Source: Phoebastria nigripes
Lineage: Eukaryota > Chordata > Aves > Procellariiformes > Diomedeidae
DNA: 64,000 nucleotides
Assembly (NCBI GenBank): GCA_035582835.1
Contig: JAYKAV010002810.1
Coordinates: forward strand, 476,129 to 540,128
Direction of reading: 5' to 3'
Part shown: piece after piece, positions 22,111-37,409 of the stretch
Layout: each line of letters starts with the position of its first letter
Numbering within the stretch: the first letter of the stretch is position 1
Notes under the pieces: generated by a model
The model's input: the letters and a program-made list of their open reading frames with translations, nothing else
Database searches by the model: none
What the model was told of the DNA's origin: nothing
Position numbers and translations under genes: made by a program

Positions 22111-24983
22111 AACAGGTTACTTACAGGAACCAGTGGGAACAAGAGTCCAGCTAAGGGGGAATGAAAACTATCGCTGACCTTATAATCTGGCAGGAGAAAC
22201 AAATTTGCAACCCTTAACAGCATCTTCCCACTGGCTTCACCAAACTGCCCAGCGGCAAAACCTTCAGGTCAGCCATCACTTGATCTCCCCTTCCCCCCCA
22301 GCTATAAAATCCCTACCAACGTGCCGCTCACAGTCATACCCATAACAGCGGAGGCTGTAGTTCACTAAGCAGGTCCTTCAGCATCTATCTCCTGTCATAT
22401 TTTCAGGACTTTTCAGCCCTTCCTGCACTTTAGCAATTGTTCTCATTTAATCCTTTAAACCCCTGAGGATTTTTAGCTATTTGGCTCAACNGCTAAGTCT
22501 GTGTGAGAGGTGGGGGAAAGAAAAAATATGTTTAAATGGATGCATTTCCACAGGCTCCTGAACTTACGCCTGTGCATGAAGGAGCAACCAAGTAACTATA
22601 CTGAAACACCCACATTTACGCACAACAAAAAGGAATGGCATCATTTTCAGTCAAATTAACTGTTTGCCTGGTTACACAAGCAGCTTGTTGAACATGGCCC
22701 TCTGAAACATAAACCTTCTCACTGATGAAAACTTCACCCGAGACAAAAGGCTCTGCTTAAACCCAGGACCGCCAAACGCCACAGAGAACAACTTGTTAAT
22801 GCACTGAATTAAAGGCAAATTGTTACTAACCTTGTTCTAAACTATCCATTATAAAGGGATTCTTTGCATTTGCCCACTTATTTCTTATAGCTATGCAAAA
22901 AAGGCAGCTGTGTTTACTTTCACAGTGAGTTGTTTAGCTTTGTTTGATTTTGGTCACTCCAACACATGATAAATATGAAGGGGTGACATTTTTACAACTT
23001 TTTACGCTACCTTCCTTGCTGTATTTGAAGAAGTATCAGCCTGAATTTGCATCCAGAGAATACGATAAAAGAAAACCCAAAATATTTGCATGGTGACCTT
23101 TGATCTTCTCTTATTACAACATTATTCCCAAAATAGAGTTAACACCTGAGGACCACAGCTGTCGGAGGACTTCTTCCTTTCCATGCAATTATTTCTTGCT
23201 CTTCTCTCCGGATCATAGCAACTAGGTTGCATCATGCTAATCCACGGATGANGTCAGTAAAACAGAAATAACATAGTTCAATAAGAGAAGGCAGGCATAG
23301 ACGTGGGGTTTGCAATGCAGGACAGCCCTCTGGCCCACACTGTCCCATATCCTGCTTCTGGCAGTTACCAGTATTTGAACAGGGAAAACAAAATACACGT
23401 CATCTCTTCAGACCCTAACGACTGATGTCACCGACACTGGCAGAACTGGCCCTGCTGCTGATTTTTAACAGCAGCACATTTTGGCTCACAAGGCACTTCA
23501 ACAAACACGCAGTGACAATCCTGGCTCAGGAGGGAGCAGGGGCTGCAGTTATGAAGGCAGAAGCTTGTGAAACGCGGGCAATGGCTGCAGGGGGAAANGG
23601 CACGTGCCAGCCGCCCGAACGGCACTTTTGGGATGCTTTGCCTGAACGTGGCACAGAGGCCACCACTGGGAGAGACCCCCACCAGCACGAAGCCAGCACG
23701 GGTCCGTGCAGCACCTGCTCTGCACTGGCACCATATTACACATGCCGTTAACAGGTACTTGGTGTGCACAGGGAGCCTAACGCTGCTGCAGAAGGTGCTA
23801 TGCATTCACCGCCCGCGTGCAGGCCGCACCGAGGGAAAGTGGAAGAAAATGAGTAGAGGTTTTATCTTATCCTCTCCTTCCCNTTACTATCTCCACATCC
23901 CTACGGTGCAGGCAGGTACAAAAGACTGTCAGAAAGGGTCATTGAAAGACTGGCGTGCAGCTGAGAGAGAAAAATGGAAGAGCGCTATCCACAGTGCTAG
24001 GCAATTCCCGGCTGAAAAACATTAAGAGACAAAGGCCAGATTAGAAATTAGTTATAGGAACTCAGGAAGGAATCACTGAAGCCATCAGATCCAGTTTTCA
24101 GCCACAAGCAACCCAGCAGTTTTATATTTTGCACAGAAGTATCCATACAAAAATCTTCACAGTTACGCACTGCCCAAGCCAAACTTGAGGTCAGACATTA
24201 CAAGATGCAACTCTGATCTGCTGTATCTGCAAATCTATCAAAAAAACCCAGTATTATTATGGAAAAAAGCCCCAATGCCTGGAAATTCAGAAGGTAAGGC
24301 TTATGTTTAAAAACAGAGTGGAAGTACTCCTCCTGCAGATGTAAATCAGTATCTCTGCATAGAAGCTCTGCCCTCCACATTTTGGATGTCAGTGAACTGA
24401 CTGGTGCAGTTCTCTGACCTCATTTAGCTGCCACCTACAACCATCTCTCTCCACTTAAAGTGCTAAAGGTAAACCAGTTTCTATTGATGTGAACGTGACT
24501 GGGATCAAGATCATTTTTCTGACCGCATATCCTTGTCCAGGAGTCATATACTCATGCGCTATCAAGCCCCTCATCCCTGTCCCAGTGACATCCTTACAGT
24601 AGAACATCAGTGCTAGGAGAGACTGAGATGAGGTATTCAGAACTGAAGAATAAAACACCTCCAGGCAAACAGTGCCCTAAGGAAAATGAAGAAAATCCAT
24701 CCCAACAAGAAGATCTCAGATGGTCTGAATGCTAAGTAATGCTGTGAAGCATTTCTTCAGGAGGTCAGTTTTAAAGCATTAGTGCAATCTATAGGAAAAA
24801 AAAGGAAAAGAATGGAGCCAAATCAAAAGGTTAAGATAGGGCTTACCTATTGTTCAGATATGTGTGGATATATTTCCAGAAGCTGTAAATATAGTGACAA
24901 CCCCATTTTGACCTGGTGCTGAATATCAAGGAAACAGTCACTTCCAACTGTGTGTCTTGAAGTTACACTTTTTTCATTTCCTT

Positions 24984-24994
24984 CCCCCCCCCCC
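24984..24994. repeat. Poly(C) tract, 11 bases
   Basis: Run of 11 C on the plus strand after a T-rich stretch. Similar shorter C runs occur at 36218-36227. Confidence 0.9.
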
Positions 24995-25670
24995 AGAAGA
25001 ACAACTATAAATATTATTTCAAGTAACAAGGTTGCATTGTGCATATACCTATACCAAATTACGACATTTCTTACTTTCCCAAAATGTCTCAAATAATGAT
25101 CAGAGGTGTATTGTGACAGATCAGTGGTAACAACTGATAAGCAGAGTGGTTAGTATGATTCCTTCAGAATATGTCTAAAGACAAGTTAAAGAGTAGCCAC
25201 AGCCATCTAACCCCTTGGCCTTTGCTGACACTGCCTTGTTCAAAGGTTGGACATGCAGCTTCATGGGTGCACTGTAACTTTATTCCCAACCATACTGAAA
25301 GCCCCACAACCCTTCTGCACTCTGCCACAGCTCAGTTTGGGGATAAAAGAAAGCCAAGCCATCATCTACAGTCAGAATTAAACTGCATAATACCTATTTG
25401 ATTCATTTCGCAGTACGTAGTTAGGAAGGAAAAAGCCATGGGAGCTCTCTCAGTACTCTTCTACCACTTCACTTTAATAACTATGCCAAGATTTAATACT
25501 GCAGCAGACCTCCTCTTGGACAGGGGATGGAACTCTCCAGTTTGTGCTCAACGCACCCCCATATCAGTTGGAGGTACTGAGCCCTCACAGGTGAACACCT
25601 CGCTCAAAGCTTACTCAGACTGGACTCTTCTCAGTGCTTTGAGCACGAGGACCAAGAGGCAGCCGGGCTG

Positions 25671-25697
25671 CACGTGAGGGCACGGCTGACGTCAGCA
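25671..25697. promoter_or_regulatory. E-box plus CRE/MARE-like palindrome
   Basis: CACGTG lies at 25671-25676. Eleven bases further on is the perfect 12-bp palindrome GCTGACGTCAGC (25685-25696), containing the full CRE TGACGTCA (25687-25694). With flanks it matches the C-type MARE TGCTGACGTCAGCA at 13 of 14 positions. A further TGACGC half-site lies near 25743. The motifs are exact; binding and enhancer activity are inference. Confidence 0.4.
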
Positions 25698-27725
25698 TCA
25701 GCCAAAACCATTGTTTCATCATTATTTGCTCTCGTGACCCAGTGACGCCGAAGGGGGGCGAGGGGACTCTTGACAGGAAAACAGGGGGGGAAAAGTCAGA
25801 AAAGACTGTCAGGGATATCTGTAGGTCTCTGCAAGAGAGCGTATATGTATGTGTGGATAGGGGCACGCATGTGGAAGGAAGGGCTGGGGACTATGGCAGT
25901 GAAACCATACACACAGACAGAGGCAACTGCAACTGCGAGTAGTGACTCTGCCTGGCACAAACCTGACAGCAACTGGAAGCTCTTCAGGGCTGAGATCTAA
26001 CTAGTAACACAAATGAAAACTAACTGGGTATGAAAATCCACAAGCTCTGAAACTCAAGTGTCAGAAAGATGCAGCAGGAGCAAAGGAAGTGAGAAGAGAC
26101 AGGCCTTGCAAAGAAGCATCAGGAGACCTCTCTCTGTCTCCCCCACACCCTCTTCCCCTTGCTGTGGGTCTGCCCGACACCCACAGGGCTGCCGCTGGCT
26201 GGCGAGACGAGAGATTCACAAGCGGTTACAGAGACCCAGGGAGGAACCTGCAAAGCTGATGACCCCTGCAGCAGAAGATCAAAGTACAGCCGGGTGGCTG
26301 AGAGCACAGCACAAATGTCCTCCTTGCAGATTTGGGCTGCCCTCTGCACAAGCCAAGTTTTTAAGATTTGAGAAATGATCGCATGACTCAAGAGCAATAA
26401 AGGTCTGGAGAATAAAACAGGTATTTCAGCTGTCAGTCACGCTATCTGTTCTGCCGGTACCTTGTCGGAGGCCACAGCAGAGCCCCAAGCTCTCTTTTTT
26501 TGGGTGAGCAGGAGGCCAGGAATGCCAAGGCATCAGCTTCCTACTCCCCAAGAAGGAGAAGGGGGAAGGGGCATTTGTTGCTCTCTTGCAATTCGTAGCT
26601 TCCCAGCACAACGTAGGGAGTTGCTGCAGGAGGTGAACAGATGAAGGTTGCTGCAGCTAGTATAGCACACCTACAGACAGCAAGAGGAAGAAGAAAGCAC
26701 AGGTTTGCTGCAGAGAAAGCTCTGCACAAACCCTAACTATAAAGTGGTCTCCAACTGGCCAGGTCAGAAAAGACAGCTATTTTTGGAACCCAGTGCAAAG
26801 ACAGACATTGAATATCCATGACGGGAGCTGGACGACAAGTCAGAGAACAGAGTAATGGCAAATCCTTGCCTATTGACATAATATTTTTTCTATGTAAGGA
26901 CAGCCCCAGTGATACTAAGCAATGGAAACCACAGCCTTGAAGGGGTGCTGCCTCCACTGGAGAGCTCAGAACTATCTTCACACATATTTCCTAACTTGGG
27001 GCCCAAAATTATATTAACTTGAAAGCCCAGAAAATATACTTTAATGATGCCTGTGGAATCCAATACAATTCACAGAAGATTAAACATCTTATCACATTTT
27101 TAAAGACTGGCTTCGGGGCCTGCTGGTGTAGTTAGCTGACCACTGAAAGAAGGCCTCAAAAACTTTGCACAGACTTATGCACGTATTTAGGCATGCTCTA
27201 CTTGCTATACGGCAAGGTTAATAACAGACTTTCAGCAAGGCAGCGCACTGACGATACTTCACCTTTCTCAAGGAAGGTTCATTACGTAAACTCCCCAAAC
27301 ACATTAAGAATTCTTTGACAGTATTACTGAGTATGTATGATTTATGATGAAGAAAGATCCATTCATTTCAGGTGCCCTTAGGCTGGAAAGGAGAAGGGGG
27401 TGAGGAGGGAGTACTGTTCTCAGTAGGGGACTAATTGCAAGAATCATCTGCCCACAGATATGAAAGGAAATGTGTGCTAGAGTCGCTTCAAACTGGTAGT
27501 GAGGAGGAAGGAACATATTTAACATTTGGAAGCGTTTCTGCTACAAAATTCAGCATCCGTGTACATTTTCAACAAATTCATGTTTGGATAAAACACATTG
27601 GGGCTGTTGCAAATGCCCAGGACGTACTACCTGATTTCCCCTGAATATCCTTCACTAAACGATCGTATTTATTTTTAGGCTGTTCTGTAGCACTAATTAC
27701 CATAGTAACTGAGAACAGCACAACA

Positions 27726-27890
27726 ATTAATTAATTTATTCATCACAACACCCTTGCTAAGAGAGAAGTATTATCATCATTATATCCTTTCATCATCTAA
27801 GAAAAGAAGTGCTGAGAGACGAAGCAGTTGGTCCAAGGTGATGCAAGCACCACCCAGATTGCCTCAAAGCTCCTGGACAACTTCATCACA
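27726..27890 (-). mobile_element. MIR-like SINE relic, antisense
   Basis: Read on the plus strand, the block order follows a reverse-complemented MIR: TTATTCATCACAACA, a TATTATCATCAT stretch, CATCTAAGAAAAGAAG, CTGAGAGACGAAG and then GTCCAAGGTGATGCAAGC. These correspond to the MIR segments around 'cctcacaacaacc', 'attattatcccc', 'gatgaggaaactgag' and 'cccaaggtcacacagc'. The copy is old and diverged. Confidence 0.6.
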
Positions 27891-30800
27891 GCTCCACTTT
27901 TCACCTCATGAGCCACCAGGCAGAGGTGACAGATTATGGACAGATTCTTTTTTGCAACAGAGAATCAACCAAGCTCAGAAAACTACCCGTTTCTCCCCAT
28001 CTCTTCCAGCTGGCAGCATCTCCATGGTATGTCTGAGATTTTTTGTGGCTTTCATTGAACATACCAGCTTTTCCACAGACCAAGAGAATCATGACAGCCC
28101 GTGATCCAGAAGTTAAAGTATGTCCATGGGCACAGTTCATCCACCATGTAGATTACAACTGAGAGACTATATGCATTTTGAGGGACATAAAGCTAACAAT
28201 AAGATGACAAAGTTAATCCATTCTTCTCTCCAGAATTACCTATTTTCCAGACACCTTCCTCTAAGCCAGGCAGCCTACACCCACCATCCTTTCCATTTAG
28301 TTATTCACAATTGCACAGAAATATTGCAGAACAAAAGCATTTTAATTTGGCCAAATCCTTAGCCAGTGCAAGCTGGCACTGTTCCTTTAGCTTCAGTCCA
28401 GCCCTTGCCAAGATGAGAATCAGGTGTACACACTCCCGGATGCATAAAGCCACAAAAAATAAAGCTGAGTGAAACTGTGATATATGAGCCTACAACATCC
28501 TATGAACCAGCGCCAGGGGATCCATGCTGACGGAGAGAGAATCTGCCCTGGATGATCTCAACACGCAGATCAAACAGGACAGCAGTTGTCCTGCCTCTCT
28601 GGCAGCTGAGCCATCAGAGGTGGATCACGAAAAAGGAGCCTAGTTGCAAGGTATCATCCCACAGCATTTACCTTAGAAATTGTCACCAGCCAGCCCTAGC
28701 AACAGGAGACAGAAGCAGAAAGGTCACCCACAGGATTGTAACTAGATGTAGAAGTTTACGGGTTTGCAGCAAAAACACATCAGGTGAAAACACCAACCTT
28801 TGGTGTTTATAGAAAACAGAGAGAGACTCACATGCTGCTCGTTGTTCCATCTCACGTCACCAGCTGCGCTGCTCCCTCCTTTTATCTGCAAACTTTGACA
28901 CGTCCACATTCTCTGGCTCCAAAGACCTTATTTTGGTCAAATATGACCAGGATAAGCTGCACTTTGTTCCAACAGCAAACACTACTAATCACCTGCAACA
29001 TGCCAGGTCAGCAAACAACGGGTACAGTTTCTTACTGCTGAGTCAAAACAGTACAGCTACGCTCATCAGACAGTTTCACACGAGGTGCTTTACCAGTGAG
29101 AAACACTATTCGAAATCAAAATATTCCACAGAAATGTGCCTGTTTCAGACAGGCAGAGACAGAAAGCAGACAGCTTTCCTGCCCACCCAGTCCCTCGGCA
29201 GCCCTCCATGCAGGTGGTGCTGAAGCCCGGGCTATGGGAGCCTGACCTGCTCCTCACCAGCCCAACTCTGACATGTCTGCAGGTTTTTGACAAGGTCACT
29301 TGTCAAGCTGTCCCAGAGCTACGGTTCCCTAAATCTCCCAGGCTCCCTCTAGCCTGGCAGAGCACAGGGGACCCCCAGGTGCAGCTCTGCCCGGCTAGAA
29401 GGGGTGTGAAGGTTCTGCTCACCACTTCTGCTGTCCGTAAGTCCTAGCATTTCTCTTCCTGCATGAGGGGTGCACTGACAGGACGAGAGACCTGACTGTG
29501 GTCCTAAGACATCCCAAATCTGAAAATTTCCCAGCACAGGATATTAAAAGGTTCCTCCCAATTTGCAAATAAACAAAATCTCCAGCATTCAAAGCATCCC
29601 AAGGGATGGCACTCGTTTCTACAGCCCACTCTAAGCACAACACTTGCAGGGCCATTAGCACTCCTTCATTTTTGCTGGCTGTTCTTAATTATGCCTGACT
29701 CACTCCTAAACCCCAGGGTGAGAGGAATTAAAAGCCAGGTTTTTCCACTACCAAGTGAGAGACCCATTTGCCATTCAAGCTGACATCAAAAGGAATGGGG
29801 GTGGGAGGGGTGGTGTGAAAAGAAATCTACCCATCACCCCCTGAATAAAAGCAGCACCACTAGGTATTTATGACCAGCACGTAAGGAGCAGGTGGTTGGC
29901 AAAGACAGATTTAGAAGTTGCTTCCCTAACTTAAAGTGAGGTCACAAGTTAAGTCACTAAGGCCAAAATCCCGCAACCTTACAGGAGGAGCTTTGCCCAA
30001 GCAAAGAGTAAAGCTATGGGCATTAAACTCACTCTCAGTAACAGCTTTTAAATGCAATGCAACATCCTCTTTCTAAGAGATTTTCATTTATGGCAACATG
30101 ACAGAATTCTGTGGCATTCAAAATGCTGAGAGGGAGAGAGGCATAAAGCACCTGATCACTTAAACGACAAATTTTGCTCTCCCATTAGAGCTTTATGCTT
30201 CATCTGCCATTGATAGAATTTGCCTCCTGATACCTGAAGAGAAACTTAATTAAAAGATTCTTCCCTCCCTCCCCTGAGGATTTGGTATTAGACTTACAAA
30301 ATACACCATCCAAAAAAAAAAGTAATTTTAAATAAAGCTCAAATGCAGACGTTTCTCACTGATACAGGTCAGTGGGTGATTGAGTGGGAATCAGCTTGAA
30401 TTAGTGTATTAAGACACCAGTCTATAATTACAGGAGAGAGTGCTACAGCTCTCCGAGATCATTGAGTGGGTTTTGATAAAACTAGGTCAAAACCTACCTG
30501 CCTGTGGGCCCAGAGGAGGAGAGAAAGGAATCGATACTCACACATTCATACATTGCCTATACAACGCAAAAACTGAAAACTCAATTTCACACTTACCTCA
30601 GGAAACATAAGCCCTTCAAATGAGGGTTTTAATTGTTGCAACTCTGCTCTGCGCTCCCACCTTGTACACCCCACCTGCTTAACATGCTCTGCACTCTCTG
30701 CATGCACCCAGCGCGACTTCCTGAGGACGTGATTCTGAGACCCACATCACTGAACAGCCACCTTCACATGGCTGCTCTCAAGGGCTGGGATGGTTTGCGG

Positions 30801-33800
30801 TTTGTTTTGTTTGGGTGTGGGAAGGGGTTGTTTCTTATTTTGCTTCAGAAGGAAAAAAAAAGGCAACAGACCTAGGGGAATCAAAATAATTCATCCTTTT
30901 ACATCAAAATAGATGGGATGAAGAAATTGGAAAATGCATTTTTAGAAGCCACATAATAATTAAGGAAATTCTCTTCTTTCATAAAGAAGTAGAATAAGGT
31001 TTGAAGAAGATTAGATGGGGGGGGAGGGGAAGCTTTTCTCATCTTTTTACCTTTCTCCTGAAATCTGCTAAGTGGGCAACACAAGGGAGTAAAGTCCCCT
31101 GTTTATCCAGGGAAAAGGTGTAACACATGTCCTAACACAGAAGAACCGCTTCCAAGAGCTTATCTTCACAAGTGAGTGGAAGATAGCCATCTAATATGCC
31201 TCCTCAAGGTCAACTGCTATGTCATTTCCTAATGCAGACGAATCGTGATCTTCATGCATTTTCGGTCTCTGATAAGCGCTACAGCTACTCCAGGTCACGG
31301 CACTGGTCATTCTGGTTTGCAGGCTATACCAAAAGGAACTGGAACTGGTCCAAAAGCTCCCTTCTGATTGGAAACTAATCATTCACCCTGTAGCACTCTG
31401 TCAGCTAGTAATATTAATACCACCCTCACTTTCTGAATTTTGGGAACAGTCCAACTCTCACTGCAAATATGGATCACAAGCAGAGTTAGACCAAGCCTGA
31501 ACTGCATACATATTGATGATTCCTATTTCGTGATTTATCTCTCTGTCTTTACACCAGTAAAATCCTCCAAAAGAGATTTAGCAGGCTATACTGGATAAAT
31601 AAATTTCTTCCCATAATTTTCCAAACCACATGTTTCTACCCGTGACTATAAACACTCCACAAGCTCCAGTTCAGACAAGTTATGAAGCGCATGGCCTGAC
31701 ATTAGCCACAGAAGTTAATGGGATGACACACGCTCTTGAGGTCAGTTGCACATTTACATACTTAACACACTATCCATTAACACAACCAACACAGAACCCA
31801 GTGTCAGCAGCCGCAGGCAGATTAAGGTAATCTCTAAGTGCAGATGACTTTGCTTCCCCTGCGCCACCCTGAAAACATGCAACCTGAGGAAACACAACAC
31901 AACCTTCCCCAACAGCTGCAACTAAACCAACTGGTTGCACATCAACTAACCCGACCAGCTCCCCATCGTGACTCGAAGCCCCAGTACCACCAGGAAAAAA
32001 TTCAGACTAGTGGTGAGACAACAAACTGACACCAGGAAAGGCTCTCAGCTCTCTCCTTCATGCCCACGGATATGGGCATGCCCACAAGAGAAACAAGAAG
32101 ACTTGCATGGATGGACTTCTAGGATGAAGCTTAGAACAGAGTGAGGGGATTTGCATTGAATCTCTCCCTCATATGAACCAGCACNGTTTGCAGACAAAAG
32201 TAGTCTTGCAGTTAAGCAATGCGGTGTTCTCGAGGACGACGACCATAACTCAGGTTAGCACCACCACAACCCTCTCCGGTGGGCTGAGACAAATTACACC
32301 TCTGGAAGACTGAGCTCAAAGCTGCAGAGCTGCTAGCCCCTCTGCTCCAGCAGCCACACTGTGATGGGGACCAGCAATTGGCTGCTCAAATGCTCAGGCA
32401 CAAGAAGATAAACTATTCTTGCCCATATTATGTGAAATCTACTGTTGCTTTCCTTCACAGAGATGGTATTCAATTCCAAGAGCCACTCACCTTCTGTAGC
32501 TGCAAGAAGTTTATCAGACCTGCCAAGCTTTGTCAGATTGTATTTCATTCTTTACAGTGAGTTTCAAAGTTTGGACCAGACATCATCCATCATACTTCTG
32601 CCAGTCAAAGTCTGGCTGCTTTTGAAACATCCTCGTGTGAAAATACCCTCCATTTGGCAGCACTTAACTAACAGTATAGAGCATTTTTGCTGTATGAAGG
32701 AGTGAAAATGCTTGGAAAGGACTGTGTTACGCTACATTACAGCAAAACAATCAAAATTAAGCAAACTGCTTTACCTCTCAATTATGGGCGTAGTTCTGCA
32801 GTCCTTGCAATGTAACAGCAGAACAAACTTAGAAAAGATAACTAGCATAATATTGCTAATGCTCAAGACTTCATCACAATCCTGATAGTATACGGTCACG
32901 GTGAGTGCTAGGCTCACAGGATTATGGACAATCAATTCAGTACTCAGTAAAAAGAAAGCTGCTAGCCCCATTTTTCTGAAGAAAAGCCTGAAAACATGAA
33001 CTTCAGAAGCCCCAAATCCCAGTTAGCTAGAACTTCAGTGCCTGTCTTGCAAGCCAGTCTCACGATTTCTGCATCTGAGTTAGAGCTAACTAAAGAAATG
33101 TAGTTTTGAGGTGAACAAATTCATTGGCAGTTTCAGATCAAATTAAGCAAATACTTTATCCTTAGGCAAAAATGGTCATTTCCATTAAAATGTCAGCTCA
33201 TTTCAACTTTAATTTCAATTTGACTATTTTCTTTCAGAAGAAAAAATTTATAAAAAGGTAACGCAAAGGGCAAACAAAGCTTTTTGTACTGACTCTGCAA
33301 CAATTTTTCTTCTGATGTGGTCAGCCACTGAGTGAGCCAGAAGTATCTCTTACTCACATCGCTCTACCGCTGAATGTGGAACGCTTAAGTCTAGCAATAC
33401 ACAGTGATTTCTTTTTCTTTCCCAGCCTAGCAAAAGCAAATGAGATAAATACACTCCAACTATCAGCAGTAGCATTCATAGCAGCATGTTTGCAAAGACT
33501 GTTATTCAGCTTTTTTTGGTTGTTGGCTTAAAATAAAAAAAATTCACAACGTGGGGCATTTTCAAAAGACAAGTCACGTTTCATGATGTGATCGAAGCCT
33601 GAAGAGGACTATGTGGTTGATAGGATTGCTGGTTTTTACAGTGTTTCTTGCTAAGGATCTAAAGGATCCTACTTTGAAAGGGCAGGTGGTTCAGGGCTGT
33701 CTAAAAAAAGTCTCACAAGGGTCTCAAGAGTACATCCCAAAGTCATTAATCGCTTTTGAAGTCTTACATCAGATAAGCTTCACCACTCATTTCCAACATG

Positions 33801-36800
33801 TATTCAAATAGCAGTTAGGAACCAAAAAGGTGCAACTGCTAAAAGAAAGGGAAAAAGGCCAAAAGTCTGTGTTGCCACTCTAGGAAGTGTTACATTGGAA
33901 GAGATGATCTAAGATGACACAGTGTGCATGCACACAGCTTTATGCATCTATGCAGGATTCGACCAGATTCCACTCAGTTGAGGTCTTTATTCCATTTTTG
34001 TTATAGTATTATATCTGTGTGCCTTACAGCGGTGCACTGAACACAGCAAACATCAATGCACAGAACCAAACCAATGCCAAGGAACCACACTGACTTAAGC
34101 CCATTGAGGATTTGGCCCACAGACAGAAAATCAGTGTTACAAAACAGATTCAAAAAATACCTCTTTTCTACTGCCAAAACAAGTTCTCGACTAGGATGAA
34201 AAAAATTTCCGCTCTGGACCCAGATTTGCATTGTGCCACAAACAACAACATCCCTTGCTTTCCAGCCAAAAGGTTTTCAGAATTATTTAGTTTACTGACA
34301 TCATTATTACCGTTTAGAGTTGGGTCAGTGTTTTCTTAACTTTTGCTTAAGTGACTTCTCTGTCAGGTGTCTTTTACTTTAATGATTACTGTTTTAAAAA
34401 GCAAACAAACACACTCTCTTTTTTATGAAAAGTAATTTTGGGTCTTTACCAACCACAGAAATGATCAAAATATTTTACTAAATCAAGACAGAAAGAAAAA
34501 AATACTTCGTATTTTGCCAAATAACAGCATGGATTGGAAAAATCCTTTTCTATACTTTAAACCACTCCTTCATACTGTGCTCTGTATTTTTTAAGCAGTG
34601 AAGCCTCTGCCAGTTTCTTTCACACCGAGTTTGCNGAACACCTGCCAGAGCGAGGTCTTTGACAATAAACAGGGTCCTTAAGTGCTATGACAATCAAAAA
34701 AATAATGTAATAAACAATACAAATACTTAGTACTGTTATTATGACTAACATCCATTCTCTTTGGTCTGAGCTCTTATCTTCTAGAGCAGCTGCCTCTAGA
34801 AAAGAGCGAGCGAAGAGAGCAAGTGCCAGCAGGTGGCACTCCAGAATATATAGCATTAAGCACCAGGGCTTGCAGGACCCAAGAAAGCCTGTTCTGCTTG
34901 GCTGTCCCGCTAGCTTGCTTTAGCACCCTTCAGGAGGTTTGGTTTGGTTTAGGCTAACCATCTCCATTTTCCCACTCCCAAATAGCAGGGACAAATGCCG
35001 CCAGTCCCATCTTTTAGCACCATAAGATTATCCTGGTGCCGGATGGGATGCATCAGCAAGGTGAGATGCACCTTGCACAGTCATTTCTAAAAGAGAGTAG
35101 AGTACCAGCACAGCCAAAGTGCTGAGCTCATTACTTACTCCCTGACTGAGGGGAGAGCTCCCACAGGGCAGGTAGAGTTGCTTTCCCATGTTGTGCATGG
35201 AGAAGTGGCAGCGTCTTATACCTCCCCCCGCTCTCCTACACTCCTCCAAACAAGCAGCAAGCTGGGATATAGCTGAAATAATGCTGGCTTTTATTGCTTT
35301 AAGACAGCAGCAACAAGAAAAAACACACTCTAACGATTCGGAAACCAGTTTCCCTTCTGTTTATTTTTAGCTATGCCCTACACATACATAACAGCTACAG
35401 TGTTCACCTGCATGGTTAGGAAGCATCACTACAGATGGTTCCTCGAGGCACAGTGAAGACTCCCACCCTCCTCTGAGCCTTCTGCCTCGCCCCAAAACTT
35501 GCACTCCTCCCGCAGCAAAGTCAGTCAAACCGGCACTTCTTCCAACCAAACACTGACTGTCAGGAAAGCCTCTGTCTAGTAGTGTCCTCAGCCAGAAGAA
35601 ATAAAACCACCTCAAAGAGCTGTGGCTCACCTGGTCTTTGCAACTCTCATCCAACTGTAAGAGCAATTGCTTGTTTTGCTCCTGCTGGAAACCCTCCCAA
35701 TCCTTCAGTCTTCAAAATGAGGCCCTTTAAAACACTGTGCAACTTAGGGGAGATAGGAGGAGGTACCCTTAAACCTAGGAAGATTGCGCTATTCTCTTAG
35801 AAAATGAAATGTTAAAGAAAAACTGTAGAAGACGGTTGTTTTGTCCAACTCTAGGCATCAAGGATAGCAGTCAACATTTAGAGAGGCAATGAATTGGCTC
35901 AGTTGACAAAGATGCAATTCCCACATCATTCTCCCCTGGAAAAGTTTAGAGTTTAAAACACTGAAGGTCATACAACTGGGTGGAAAAAGAGCCTGCATTT
36001 TTATCAGAAGTCTTTATGAATTACCTAAAAGCTATACAAATGCAGAAAATAAGCAGCCCTCTTGCAAAAAGCAGAAGCATTTACTGCTTAAACTCTCCTT
36101 AAAGGCAAACCTGTACCATGGGATCCATCTGCTCATGTGGAAATAGCAGAAAAGATCTGTCAGAAAGTAATTTCCTTTCCTCTCCTGTATATGTCAGTGG
36201 ATCACTGGCATTTCCCGCCCCCCCCCCTCGAACTGACCCCAAATATAAATAGACACAAAACTGGAAAAGTTTAACGTCATCTCTGTGGATATGAGCAACA
36301 CACAAACCAAACAAAACCAGGCAAAGTAATGTGCCCTTCTTGCAGAAGGGGGTTCACAATCAATGCCACATGATATCCATTACATTTTAGGAAATTAATT
36401 TATATCTAGAATTCCAAACTCATTTCCTCACAAGCAATAAACACATACCTTTTTTCTTGATGGTTCACTAACATCAACCACTGAAAGAGGCACGATTCAG
36501 CTCAAGGTTTATGTACCATACACACCGCACAAAAATTTGCTCAATACATGTTTTTAGAGCAAGTATCTTTTAATACACAAAGATGGGCTGATGGCAAGGA
36601 AAGAGGAACAGGGCAACTGTTCTTGCTTACTCTGCCTTCCTAGCTGTTATCCCAATGTGGATTTGGTTCATAAAATATTCACACGTGGAAAAACAAGTCA
36701 TGAAGCATAACTGTAACCCATACCAAACACTGAGCAGCAATGAAGCATGTAACTGTGTGGTGATGATCATGAGACACCAGAAGTATTTCCAAGTTAGCAA

Positions 36801-37409
36801 GTTGCACAGTTGTTGCTGTAAGAACTTAATTTGGATCTCCTGTTCCCATGGATCTCCCTGAACAGATGCATGATCCACCTGATATTCCACCCACCTGATC
36901 GGGAAGCAGAACTAAAGGGTGCCCAGGCTTCGGTATTCTCCTCGCTATTTGGTATAACAAACCGCCTTCTCTAATGAGCAACCTCACTTGATAGAGGAGA
37001 CTGTAATTAGTGTGGACTCTCGAGAGCTTTAATGTTCCCAAGCAGCAAAATGTAGGCAAGTGCTGGTAAGTGGGTTCAGAAAGGCACACAAAATTCTCCA
37101 GCACTGACTAGTCAATAGATATGGAAAGGGTCAATCCCTTTGTAAGTTCTGAATTTAAATTTAGAAGAAAATATCATATGTTTAATGGAGGTGGGGGACC
37201 AAAGAGGGAAGGAACATTAGAACAAAAGCTTCTTGCTTTAAAGACGATCGGTCTATCCACCTATGTTCTTTTTTAGCTTGATTTTCGCAAATGAGCTCAG
37301 ATTTTGCAAGTAGACTTTCAGGCTCCTCAAAATAAGAGTGCAGGTGCAAAACACAGGTGCTCTAATATGAGTAGTACAACCATAAGTATATAGGCATAAG
37401 CTGAAGTTC

